Under the pieces are notes generated by a model. It saw only the letters and a program-made list of their open reading frames with translations. It was not told the origin of the DNA and ran no database searches. Shown here one piece after another: positions 47,905 to 58,984 of a DNA stretch of 64,000 nucleotides. The DNA comes from Epiperipatus broadwayi (Eukaryota; Onychophora; Udeonychophora; Euonychophora; Peripatidae), in the NCBI GenBank assembly GCA_028023455.1, contig JAQFVV010012402.1:11078292-11142291 (forward strand), given 5' to 3'. The first letter of the stretch is position 1. Each line of letters starts with the position of its first letter. The position numbers were made by a program, and so were the translations under genes.

Positions 47905-48095
47905 CAGATGTTAATAATAGCATATAAGTTAGGATATGAACATTTCTAGTAGTAGTATTCTTCTCTCTTCTTTAGGTGTTGCTGGCCCAACCAGTGATAG
48001 TACTAATATGAGAATCGAACTTGGACCTTTAGATTCTTGAATATTGAATTTTAATGTAATGCTTTAACCAACTGATTAGAGTATCAGCATTCATT
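47905..48095 (-). mobile_element. tRNA-derived SINE, reverse copy
   Basis: The minus strand carries an A-box-like segment (AATCAGTTGGTTAAAGC, about 48063-48079) and a B box (GTTCGATTCTC, about 48010-48020), then the shared body 'ctggttgggccagcaacacctaaagaag' and tail. Closely related in layout to 51403-51600. Confidence 0.75.
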
Positions 48096-48240
48096 TGATT
48101 AGACCATTACCTTAAAATTCAATATGCAAAGAATCTGAAGGTCCAGGTTCAATTCTAATGTTATTACATCCCTGGTCATGCCAGAAACATATGAAGAAAA
48201 TAGGAAAATAATACCACCAAAACACTATGTATATTTTAAT
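48096..48240 (+). mobile_element. tRNA-derived SINE, forward copy (5' part)
   Basis: Lies back to back with the reverse copy. It shows 'attagaccattacctta', then the B box GGTTCAATTCT at 48146-48156, then the body 'ccctggtcatgccagaaacatatgaagaaaatag'. The heads of the two copies face each other. Confidence 0.7.
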
Positions 48241-49730
48241 CCATGTGTTATTATTAACAATTGGATGTAATTGGAAAATTTAAATAAAGTTAAATTTTGC
48301 TAAAACATTCCACATTTAATATTAGATTATGGAAATTGTCCAAATTTTAAATACAATTTGAATGCCATCATCACAAACCTTCATACAAATATTGTTGCTT
48401 TTGCATTTGCAATTATTTCTAAGTGTAATAAATATAATACAAAATAGTAAAGATACTACAAATAAGAATTATTAGAGATATTTTAAATTTATGGTCTTAT
48501 GATAACAATATTGATAAGATCTTCTTAAGTGTAAAATTTGAATGTTTGAAATCAAGCTTTTCTGCAGCTATTGTTCTATTGTATTTATGAATAAGTCTTT
48601 ATTAGTTCATCCAAAACAGTAGTTGGATTCCTTGAGCATTGGTTATATTAGATAAGGTATAAAGTAGATCTTGGTAGGTCTTATGGTACAATTCACTTCT
48701 TTTCTTGTAGCATAATTAAATCGGGCAATGGTTGGTCTGAAAAAACTTCAGCATCAGTCACTGAACCTGATTGCATCATTCCAAATGTTTTTACTGGTGT
48801 AGTTGTTTGTGTTCTAGACACATACAATAGATAGACTTCTGTTAGCTAATTATTATTGAAAAATACTTTTAAATGTCAGAAAAGCATGGTAATTAAAATT
48901 ATAGTGAAAAACTATTTTAAACAACAGCTTTTCTCTTCATGGAGTTGCTGCAACACTGCTTTTTGAGTTAAGGCTTATAATAGACCAAACTGCCCTAGTT
49001 GTTTGTTTCTGACCAATTTATATCCCAGATCACTGTACTCAATGAATATATTTATCAAACAACAGTTCTATCAGTTTTATCTGAAAACATATTAATAATT
49101 ATAGAGAACATGTTGTGGAAACAAATAATTTTACATATGTTTTTAAACAACACCATTATTTTTATAAATGAGTAAGCAAATAGTTTTTATTACATTAGGA
49201 ATAGGAAGAAATAAAAAATTATTACTGACCTCTAAAAATTGCTTAATAAGATTTTTAACTTTAGTAACCCACAACTTTCAATAGTATATTCAGATTTGCC
49301 ATTTAATTTAATAAAATATTATATAAATTAGTTATTTAAAATACGATTTAGAACACAAATCTGAAAGGGTCACAAAATACTATATATTTTTATAAACTTC
49401 AAAAATTACATTGTTTTGTGGAATGGTAAAACCAATTTTTCTCATCTCCTTTCTTAGTTTGTTTTATTATTTTACATTATTATTGACTTTTTTATATATT
49501 TTAACTTATAATTATAAGATAATGAATAGGTCATGATTTTGAAAGCTGAGATATAGAAGTTTTTATTAATAACAATTTTTCATATAAAGAAAGTGTTATG
49601 TAATTAAATTATGTATTATGAAAAAATGTAATAACAATTCAAATTCATATAGTTATATTTGTATTATACATTGGACTATTTCCATTTTCTAATATAAGAA
49701 AAATTTAACTTTATTTTAATATTCCAAATA
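48241..49730. other. Unassigned AT-rich DNA
   Basis: No gene or repeat family recognised. Confidence 0.5.
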
Positions 49731-49734
49731 CATT

Positions 49735-49885
49735 CAACTGTTAATAATAGCACACAGGTTAGTGTATGAAGAATGTCTTGAGTAATATTATTGTCCTTTC
49801 TTCTTCACGTGTTACTTGCCTGAACAATGGCAGTATTAGCATGGGACTCAAATCTGGATTTTTAGATTCTTCCATATTGAATTTT
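49735..49885 (-). mobile_element. SINE fragment, reverse
   Basis: 'gttaataatagca' through 'cttcttcacgtgttacttgcctgaacaatggcagtattagcatggga' parallels 47910-48015, and a decayed B box lies at about 49842-49858. The A-box end is missing; PLE sequence begins just beyond it. Confidence 0.65.
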
Positions 49886-51398
49886 AAAGTAGAACTACCC
49901 TGACAAAGGAAACAGTCAGTAGAAATTTTACTCCTGAATTCTTCATTTATCGCAAGTATTTCAGTGTTTCAGAAAAAACTAAACTAAGATCATATTTCAG
50001 CAAAATTGCTCCTTCTTTATGGTCTACCTAAAATCCATAAGGATCATGATCTATTAAGACCTATTGTTAGTTCTAGAAATTTATATTGCCAAAATTTGTC
50101 AAGATTTCAAAGTTCTTAGTCCTTTGGCATACAAGACCCAGTTCTTTGTCAGGGATACTACACACTTTGTAGAATTAATCAAGAACATGAAAATTGAAAG
50201 AACTGACTTACTAGCAAGCTTTGATGTGGAAAGTTTATTTACAACTGTACTATGTCTATTGTAGAAAAAAGATTAAATGGTGATAATAGCTTATAAACCA
50301 AAACAAATCTTCCTATTGATAGTGAAACTACTTTCAAAACAACACAGAATTCTTCCAACAAAATCAAAAAATGGCTATGGGCTAACCATTGTCACTCCTG
50401 ATTAGCAATATTTACATGGAAGAACTTGAAACCACAGTCATAAAGACCACTCTATATACAACTAAAGTTTGGCTTCACTATATTGATGATACACTTGTTG
50501 TATGTCCACATAGTTGAGCATTACTACAAACTTTCTGGAACTACATCAACAACATATTCCTTTCAATTAAATTCACAATAAAATCAGAACAAGCACAAAA
50601 ATTGACATTCTTAGATGTTCTTGTGACAAGACTCCCTCATGACAAAATCAAAACTATAGTTGACAGAAAACCCACAATAAAGGAACATTACACCAGAAAC
50701 ACAAAACTTGGAGTTATACTATCACTATGGAATAGAACAAAAAAAGTTTATTTAAAAACCAGCAGTTTGAAAAAAAGAAAACATATATGTAGAACAAACT
50801 CTTATGAAAAATGATTAATCATCAGCTGTTATTTAAAAACCCTCAAAAAGGCAATAAAAAAGAAACATCAAAAGAAAAGAAACAATTATTGGTACAGTAG
50901 TGTATCCATACACATCAAAATTGCAGACAAATTAAGAAAAATCTGCAATCAGTATAACATCAGAACAGCTTTCCAGAGCAATATTGCACTATGAGGAATT
51001 CTAACATTTACAAAGCCTAAACTTGAAATGCTGAAAAGCAAAAACTGCATCTATGAAATACCATGTGAATATAAAAGAACATATGTTAGTTGATACCAGT
51101 TTCCCCTTGAAAAAAAACAATTGCAAGAATACAGACTGATGATCAGAAGGGAGAAAATAGTTATGTCTAAGGCAGAAGACCACATATGTTCAATTCAGAA
51201 AATACAAAAATATTGGATAGAGAAGGTATAAAGAAAAATTTTTTAATAGCTGCTCATATAATAATGGCAAAAAATTTCATAAGCCAAACTAGTGTGACTA
51301 TACATAATGTATGGAAACCACTAATCAACTTTGCTCTTAGGAAAAAGTTGAAAAATCATGAGGAACCTCATAGATAAGTATATGAAATTACTACAGAG
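49886..51398 (+). pseudogene. Decayed Penelope-like element (RT plus GIY-YIG)
   Basis: Plus-strand fragments follow PLE order: YGLPKIHK and LRPIVSSRN (50018-50089), DLLASFDVESLFTT (50205-50246), an AMG-stop-PLS and IYMEELE block (about 50370-50430), YIDDTLVV with the catalytic YIDD at 50479-50490, then KLTFLDVLVTR with downstream DRKPT (50596-50670). A GIY-YIG relic (CIYEIPCEYKRTYVS, 51046-51087) follows. Frames change at least twice between 50040 and 50467, and several stops intervene, so it is inactive. It is older and clearly from a different lineage than the PLE pair at 9.7-11.7 kb. Confidence 0.85.
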
Positions 51399-51402
51399 TT
51401 GT

Positions 51403-51600
51403 CTTTGGCAGAATGGTTCAGTTGGTTAAAGTGTTACCTTAAAACTAAGAATCCAGGTTCAAATCCCATGCTAGTATTATCACTGGTCAGCCCAGAAATA
51501 CCTGAAGAAGAGAGAAGAATAATCCCTCTTGAAATGTAGTAAAATTTTCTAAAGACATTCAATACTTATGTTACATGATGATGGAAGTAGTTCAATGTAG
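51403..51600 (+). mobile_element. tRNA-derived SINE, forward copy
   Basis: The best SINE in the window. A box TGGTTCAGTTGG at 51414-51425 and B box GGTTCAAATCC at 51456-51466, 30 nt apart as in tRNAs. Then the body 'actggtcagcccagaaatacctgaagaagagagaagaat' and an A-rich diverged tail. Pol III transcription would run rightward. It abuts the 3' end of the PLE relic. Confidence 0.85.
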
Positions 51601-52250
51601 AAATACAACTAAAATACCATTATCAAAAACTTTCAGGAAATCATATAGTTATATTATTATTTTAAATAATTTATGATCCTTTGCTGCTTTTACTAACACA
51701 TACATCAAAGTTTCTAAGAAAATTCAATCTTTTAACTAAATAAGCTCTGATAAAATAAGCACAAATACAATTACTCAAGCCAATTTTTAACATCGTTAAA
51801 CTTTCTTGATGTATTTAAGAATACAGAATTGAATGGTAAAACATTAGACTTCACATCATACAATCTTCTTTTACCCAATAAATAAAAGAAACTTTAAAAG
51901 AAACTACATTGAAAACTTCTTAGCTATAAACATTATTTTACATCTATCTCTTGAAGAGACTCTTTGCTCAGTTCAGTGATTTATATTTAGATAAAGAATA
52001 AATATCAACTTCATTACTATCACTTGTTAAGATCTTGTTAAAATGTTGACAAATCTCTTATGCTTTTAAATGATGCACTAGCCATATTCTTAATAGAAGA
52101 TAATTTTTAAACATATATAGTTTTCAATCATGAAAAAAGTTAATTGAATGGAATAGCTGAACTCTTTTAATTAAAACCATTTAGGTGCTCAAAAGTCACC
52201 TGACTTCTCAAGGAATTAACCATACATTCTAAATTTTGATAGCATATTAA
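51601..52250. other. Unassigned AT-rich DNA
   Basis: No gene or repeat family recognised. Confidence 0.5.
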
Positions 52251-52470
52251 TGTGGGATTCGAACTCAGCCTTTCACATGAACCACTACTCTCAGTGCCAT
52301 CTCATATTACTGACCCACCTAATCACACACATATTGAAAAAAAAATCACCAATATACATATTTCATGCTAAACCAGCACTCATCAGTTAGTCCAGATTAC
52401 CATCTCCACACATATATACAATCAGTGCTCAGCTTTATATTAAGATAGCCAATACTCATACTTTAATGAC
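52251..52470 (-). repeat. Family T repeat, reverse copy (left arm)
   Basis: Reverse complement of 52600-52815 with few mismatches. Its outer end 'gggattcgaactcagcctttcacatga' is the B-box-like terminus. It forms the left arm of a foldback of about 565 bp. Confidence 0.8.
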
Positions 52471-52479
52471 TAATACATC

Positions 52480-52815
52480 AACATGGGTAGGATGACAACC
52501 TTGGCACTAACATGGGCTTTGAACATTCCATCATCAGATGTTCAATGAAATGGAAGGCTGAAGAGTTGTGGGTTGAAGTAGTTTGAAGCCTGTCCATTAA
52601 AGTATGAGTATTCGCTATCTTAATATAAAGCTGAGCACTGATTGTATATATGTGTGGAGATTGTAATCTGGACCAACTGATGAGTTCTGGTATAGCATGA
52701 AATACGTATACTGGCAATTATTTATCTTTCCAACATGTGTGTAATCAGGTGGGTCAGCAATATGAGATGGCACTGAAAGTAGTGGGTCGTGTGAAAGTCC
52801 GAGTTCGAATTCCGC
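52480..52815 (+). repeat. Family T repeat, forward copy (right arm)
   Basis: The longer partner. It ends with 'gaaagtccgagttcgaattcc' at 52793-52813, the best B-box match (GAGTTCGAATTCC) in the family. The upstream 'gggtcagcaatatgagatggc' (52750-52770) is an A-box candidate about 30 nt before it. The tRNA-like ends of the pair face outward. The 79-codon frame at 52478-52717 is a shadow. Confidence 0.8.
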
Positions 52816-54540
52816 ATATATTAATATATAAATGCAGGTTTAAGCCTGTACAATGTATAGCATATTAATATAAACTTTCTACATAATGTAATGCTTTCAT
52901 TATATTTAGAGTTTATCATTTCAAGTTAAGTATTTGAATAAGAGCAAAGATAGTTGTTTCCATTTAATTTTTTTATATATATAAAAATTACAAGAAATAT
53001 TTTTTGTAAGCATTTGCGCAAACTTGTTTAACAACCACATCAATTTCTTTTTTTTTTTTGGGGGGGGGGGGGAGGGGAGCGATACAAAAACTAAATTAAC
53101 TCAAATAATTCAAAAAGATAACGTATTGACATTGCAAAGATAAAGAAAAATGAACATCTATAAGGTTAATTATGCAAATTAGATAACTAATTTTTCATAA
53201 ACACATTTACTTTTCAGTCATTTATTTTATTTGCATAAATGGCTTCATAAATATGGATGATTTTTAACTTTCAAATGACTCTTGTCAAAGCAAAGTCGTT
53301 TTTACTTTTCATACATTATTTTAATTTTTTTATATATAAAAAAAGAAAAAAAACCTCGGATATTTTAATAAAATTTATAAACCCGTGCAACTCCAATATA
53401 TATCTTATCTTCATAAAATGTCTGTTCTGGATTAAGTATCACGAATTTTTCTATACCTTCTCTAACCTATAAATTAGTATTATTTATGGGTAAATGAAAT
53501 GCCGCGGCAGCTAGGATGAGTTAACGATGCTGATAGACGTATGTTATATATGAAGCAAATAAAATATTCACGTGGTTTGCAAAGGTTAATTTTTGAGTAA
53601 AGGCACTCTGGGACGTTTTTAGATTCTTAGGGGAACCAGCGACATGTCTCCAAACATTATTAAAGAATATTAAGCGATAAATTTGATGTCTACTTTTGAA
53701 AGTAAGACATTATTTTGCAGATTTTGATTAAACAACACTCAAAAGAAATACAGATATGCTTGAAACAATTTAAGAAACTTTTTTTTTTTGGTTAGTAAAA
53801 TATAGATAACAGAACAATAAGAAATCCATATTTTTTTTTTTTGGATTTATCATTTCTAGGTTAAGCTATATTTTTTTAGTTTGTAGAATAGGTCTTTTTT
53901 AGAGGTTTATCACCTCTACTTTTCGGTAAGGTCAAGGGTCTGCTAGATTTTATTAGTTTGCACAAGTTTTCTTTTTAAGGATTTATGTATATGAAGTTCT
54001 ACTATATCCCTAAAGAATTAACTTTTTAAAAAATGTATATGCAGAATTATGTGTCATATACTGAACAAATTAATTACCATATGATAAATTAATTGTGCCT
54101 ATTATTAATCATTACTAAAGTAAATCATTAAAGCCATATTAGAGAAGTTTTTAATAATAATATCTGATTACTATTGAAATTAGTTTTCAAAAAGACCTAT
54201 GTGAGAAGTTTTTAATAACACATCCTTTAATTACAAAATGTTTATAAAAAAATATCTATATTAAGGCATGATTCAGTCATGGTTATTTTTACATAAATAA
54301 AAATACTTTATAAAATATCTGATCTATGTTGTTATCGTTGAATCATTGATGTGATTTTATTTGTTATAATCATAATTAAATGATCCACCCCCTCTTGATA
54401 TTTTCATTATGAATTATTTGTAACTACAGAATTTTCACTTTATTCTAAGATGTAATCATTGGGTGATTATTTATTCAGTTGATTCCACTCAGCATTATAA
54501 GGTAATTGTACAGTTCTTTATTGTAATTGTAATACATATG
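52816..54540. other. Unassigned AT-rich DNA with a poly-T/poly-G block
   Basis: T10 followed by a run of about twelve G and 'aggggagcg' occurs at 53050-53081. A GC-richer patch lies at 53490-53660. No gene recognised. Confidence 0.5.
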
Positions 54541-54547
54541 CAACTTT

Positions 54548-55085
54548 CCCTAGATGAATGTAATATAAATTATGTGCTGAAACACAATCAAAGGAAAAGT
54601 TATAATTGAATAATAATAATATAAAGACAGCTAAGCATTTTTGAGGGCATTCTATGTTCTTATAATCATAGCATTAGAATGGCCATGTGTATATAAGCCT
54701 AAGCATAAATCAATTTTCTTGGAGGACCAGTACACCACTGGCCATGCATTTGGGCCTTCATCAGATACCATCTCATGCTTCAGGAGAAACAACTCTAAGT
54801 GAAAGATCAAGAAAGCCTGGCATATAACTAATAACTACAATTCTATCAACTGAAAGGAATCTTGCTTCCCCCTTTCTAAGAAATGGACTATCTAACTTGC
54901 ATAGACTTTGAATATTCTTCGAGTATATATATACACCTATATTCCTTGGTCATTCTAATGCTATGAGTATGAGGACATAGAAAGCATTTTAAAATGCTTA
55001 GCTGTCTTTGTATTATCATTATTCAATTATAGCTTCCTTGATTGTGTTTCAGCATATAATTTTTATTTATCTACAGTTTCTTTTT
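54548..55085. repeat. Foldback element of about 540 bp
   Basis: Arms 54548-54698 and 54935-55085 are inverted copies ('gctgaaacacaatcaa', 'tataattgaataat.ataata', 'aaagacagctaagcattttt', 'catagcattagaatg'). The spacer of about 235 bp has normal complexity and contains a minus-strand CTGATGAAGGCCC block. Size and form are MITE-like. Confidence 0.75.
54732..54764 (-). ncRNA. Hammerhead-like partial core in foldback spacer
   Basis: The minus strand reads CTGATGA (plus 54758-54764), then AGGCC...GGCC as a 4-bp stem II candidate, but the expected GAAA is replaced by AGTGG. It resembles PLE-associated hammerheads that have lost the second core box. Not expected to be active. Confidence 0.25.
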
Positions 55086-56154
55086 ATAGAAGAGATTAAT
55101 CTTAAATTAATCTACATTCTAGAATAATTCAATGACTGCTTTTGGCAGGAATAGAAAAATTAATTCATTCTTCAAATAATAATTAAGCATATTCACACAT
55201 GCCAGAAAATCTTAATAATTTTAATACATATTATTTGTAAATTTTAACTGTGGAATCGATGCAGGATCAAATTAAAGATGCCATTGTCTATTTTGTTATA
55301 ATCCAAATCTTTCATGATCATATATGTGTAAGTAGATCGATACATATGAAACATGTCTATGAACATGACAGTTTTTTTTATATTAAATTTATATAGGTAC
55401 ATAAAGTATTTGACTTGGTAAGGATATAATAACTTTTAGAAAGCTTGTATAAAGACATTATTTTGCCATTGAACTATAACACAGATAGAAATACCATGAG
55501 ACATAGGTTTGTCCCCAAAGTTATACTTTCAATAAATGTGCTATCTAAAAAAAATGTAAACAAAAATGTTAAAAGCAAACACAAAAAACATAAATTTTAT
55601 AAATTTGATACCTTTTATAATACACAAGCAGCCATTTTTCTGCCTCTGAGGACTGTATGTGATAATGTTTAAAAAAATTACAAATAAATTTTACAATATA
55701 CAAGCAGTCATTTTTCATCTTGAAGTGTAATTCACAATAATGTTTATTATTAGAATTTGTTCAGATTTTATTATCCTTTTTGGATTTAACGAGTAGTGTT
55801 TTGAGTAATAAAATGTTTTCTAAGCTTAATGCTAAAAGTTTTACAAAATTTAGGAAAATATTTAAAAATTGATACTGATTTTTAAATATTAAAACAATTA
55901 GAGAGATCATAAGAGAAAAAAGTTATTAAAAAAAAGACGAACATTGCGTGGAGTCTATTTAATTGTGTTGAAAATCAGATATTTTGTTTTTTATTTTATT
56001 TAAAAAATAAAAATAGGTACAATAAGTTTTTTTTAGTCTTTTTTTAATGAATAAATGAGATAACACACCTTCTGTAAAATATATTAAAATGCATCCCCTT
56101 CAATTTATATTAATAACTATATTATAAGTATTTTTTTAAAATTGTTTATACTAT
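55086..56154. other. Unassigned AT-rich DNA
   Basis: No gene recognised. Two blocks ending 'acaagcagYcattttt' (near 55625 and 55700) suggest a diverged tandem pair of about 75 bp. Confidence 0.5.
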
Positions 56155-56380
56155 ATAATGATATGGATGGCTGAAGAGTTGGAGGTTGGAGTAGGTTGAA
56201 GTCTGTCTGTCCATTAAACTGAGCACTGATATATATATATATGTTTGAGAGATGGTAATCTGGACCAACTGATGAGTGCTGGTTTAGCACAAAATACATA
56301 TATTGGTCATTATTTATCTTTCCTGCATATGTGTGGTCATAGGAATCAGCAGTATGAAAGTCTGTATTTAAATCCCTTTT
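56155..56380 (+). repeat. Family T repeat, partial forward copy
   Basis: Matches 46970-47215 from 'tggatggctgaagagttgga' to 'gaaagtctgtatttaaatccc'. The body is truncated at the left, there is an internal deletion after 'gtccattaaa', and the B-box-like end is decayed. Confidence 0.65.
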
Positions 56381-56409
56381 ATTTACTATATACTTAATAT
56401 ATATATATA

Positions 56410-58484
56410 TTATAACGATCGAAAAGAAAGTGAAGATCGAATCTAACTGCAAACTATGATATCTGCTCTACAAGGCGCCATCTAGGCATTTAAACCTAGA
56501 AAAATTTATAGAGTAGGCAGATACGCGCTGTTAAGATTCCACTTTATTTAAATATTCAGATCATTAGCCCAAGTCACTAGCTCAGTGGAGTAGCAGAGAT
56601 AATAAAATATAAATTTTATATCTTAAATATAAAAGAATAAAAGCCACTGCCAGAAATTAACACATAAAAATATTTATTTATGCACATATAAAATAACATT
56701 TAAATTTTGAGAAACAAATTCAACATTTTTGATTTTTCTATTAATCTTTAGTTTTACATTTAAGTAAATTACAACCATGAGTTTAATATTTATTTAGATA
56801 GTCGAGTATGAATAGACTACATAGATCTGCATTTGAAAAGAAAATAGTCTTCCCTGATTTAACCTTAGGCAACAAATTTCACAATCAAACCGGCGCCAAT
56901 CCATCCGATACATTTATGTATTCAATGTAGCATGAAAATACGACAACACAAAATACTATACTGTCAGGAATGTACATCTGATCAGTAAGTAGAATTAGAG
57001 AAGACATTGTCTCTCCACCAACAGGAATGTTACATCTGTTGGCAAGTAGAACAATAAACATAAAACTCCATAGGAATGGACTGCGGTCCTTTGCCATCTT
57101 ACAAACCCATCCATAGGCAAACAGAAGGTGTGTGGCATATATCTATAATCCTGCCCGTAGTGGATCTCATACTACATCTACAATTACACAAATATATCCA
57201 ATCCATTGAACCAATTCAACTACAAAATAAATAACCTAAGATTACCCTCCCTTAATATAACTTTACAAAACTATATAGCCATTCACGCGTGACTTAAATT
57301 TAACATTTAAATACGTTTGCACAGATTATTTTTATAAATTTGTTTTTAAAATGTTGAGTATAGATCGGCTGCACAGATTCCACGGTCAAAAACATCCAAA
57401 TTAAACACAATCGATCAAAATACAAAATCATCGATAACATCAATTGCAAAAGGGAATACACAAGGCCCCATGGCATTCATCGTAAGATGCCCGCATTAAC
57501 ATCATTGACCTATATGTTCTAATCGACTGTGAAAAACCACAACATAATCAACCGCTAATGAATCTATGCAATGTCTATACCCAACTTAAACGTAATGCAT
57601 TTAATAATTTCTATAATAAATATTATTACAAATAAAATTAATAAAATGGAAATGATTTTAGCAAAACTTAACTATATAAATTTAAACTATCAATTATTAA
57701 TTTGAAAATCAAATAAAAGTTCATTTTAAAATTTAAATTAGCTGAATCTTTAAAAAAAACAATGACGAAAGTTCTTAATTACTTTTTTGTGTTGTTGTTA
57801 ATTTGTAAAGTTCATAGCTCACGGTAGAAGAGTCCAGGTTTCTGCTTTTAATTCCCACGATGCCTCCATTGGAAGATAATGTTCTGGAGATGGCAATAGC
57901 TGGTTCAAGGTATCACAGTCTTTTCATTTTTTTTTTAAAATAGAGAGAGTGGTATGTGCATCCTACCACATCTCTCAAACACAAAACGCTGGAACTGTCT
58001 GAAAAAATTGTGTTTCCCTTTTTATATTATCCACATAGATTCAATCAACAAAACGTCACTAATCCATCACTTTCGTTAGGGTCCGAGCCAAGGCTTAGTG
58101 CTTCCATTGGTCAAGCTAATTTCTCCTTATTTTCTTATCTATCTTTCATCAAATCATTTTAATTATACAAGAGCCCAAGGCTAGCTTGCTTTTCAAACAA
58201 TTTATAAACAATCATTTCCATTTACAGATTACAAGAATTAATTAATACCTGTTTTTATTTTTAAATCTTAAATACGTTCAAATACTTATTTATTTGTTTT
58301 TTAAAAAAAAATATTTTTAAAGTTTGGCATCTGTGCGAATGTATATACGTTTAACAAACATTTTAATTTTAGCGTTTAGTTTTTTACTTTTATTTGCGAA
58401 CTTTTAAGTTTTTATTTTAAATTAATGTAATGACATATTTATATATCGTTACATATCAGTAAACTACCTCAAAAAACAAAAACA
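56410..58484 (-). repeat. LTR-like repeat (family L), copy 1, 2.1 kb
   Basis: Full-length by comparison with the other copies. In sense (minus) orientation it begins TGTTTTTGTTTTTTGAGG, continues through a promoter block (58018-58110) and ends '...TTCGATCGTTATAA'. A promoter near the first third and repetition on both sides of a short interior support an LTR. The 68- and 70-codon frames inside it (57956-58162; 56885-57097) also occur in other copies but look like shadows. Confidence 0.7.
58018..58110 (-). promoter_or_regulatory. Promoter of family L copy 1
   Basis: Minus-strand order: CCAATGG (58104-58110), GTGACGTTTTG (58049-58059, CRE-like half site), TATAAAAAG (58018-58026). Spacing is that of a Pol II core promoter, and the same order recurs at 62111-62205 and 63571-63653. 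Confidence 0.65.
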
Positions 58485-58984
58485 TTAAAAAAAAAAAGAA
58501 TTTACATAGTGTTAGTAATTTCGTTACACAAATTGATTATATGTGAAAATTTCAAAAGGACAAAACTTTTTTTTTTTTAAAGACAAAACAGTAATTACAC
58601 ACAAATATAATGATTAAAAAAATTGACTGTTGATTCCCTATTACCAGCTAAATTTCTGCCCCCTCCCTTCCAAGTTTCATTTCTCCTACTTTTAACTATT
58701 ACTTAGGCAAGTTGAACGATTAGATTTTAATTTAACAAGACTTTTTTAAAAAAAAAATTATGATTTATATTTATTATTACATTTTATACCTCGCATTTAT
58801 ATTTACATATGTGCAATTTTTCTTACTGGCAGCACTTTTTAAACAAAACTTCAAACTGCAACTCCACATCAATACAATAAATATATTTATACTAATTTCA
58901 GGAAAAATATTACGAGCATGATTCACTTTTAAAATTCTCAGGGCACTCGTGTTTATTAAAGATCGGTCCAAGTTGGGTAGCCAG
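58485..58984 (-). other. 500-bp interior between family L copies, with PBS-like site
   Basis: Unique within the window. On the minus strand its first 19 bases (58965-58983) read TGGCTACCCAACTTGGACC. The TGG start, directly after the upstream repeat, fits a tRNA primer site. No clear polypurine tract precedes copy 1 and there is no coding domain. If the two repeats are LTRs, this is an element reduced to a very short interior (TRIM-like logic with large LTRs), or an internal deletion. Confidence 0.5.

Noticed and set aside
51403-51475. Genuine tRNA gene
   Set aside because: A and B boxes are present but acceptor and anticodon stems do not pair, and SINE body sequence follows; read as a SINE head.
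56885-57097. 70-codon ORF conserved at 59460-59672
   Set aside because: It lies within family L repeats; the two copies share it because the DNA is duplicated, and the inverted copy near 61000 does not keep the frame.
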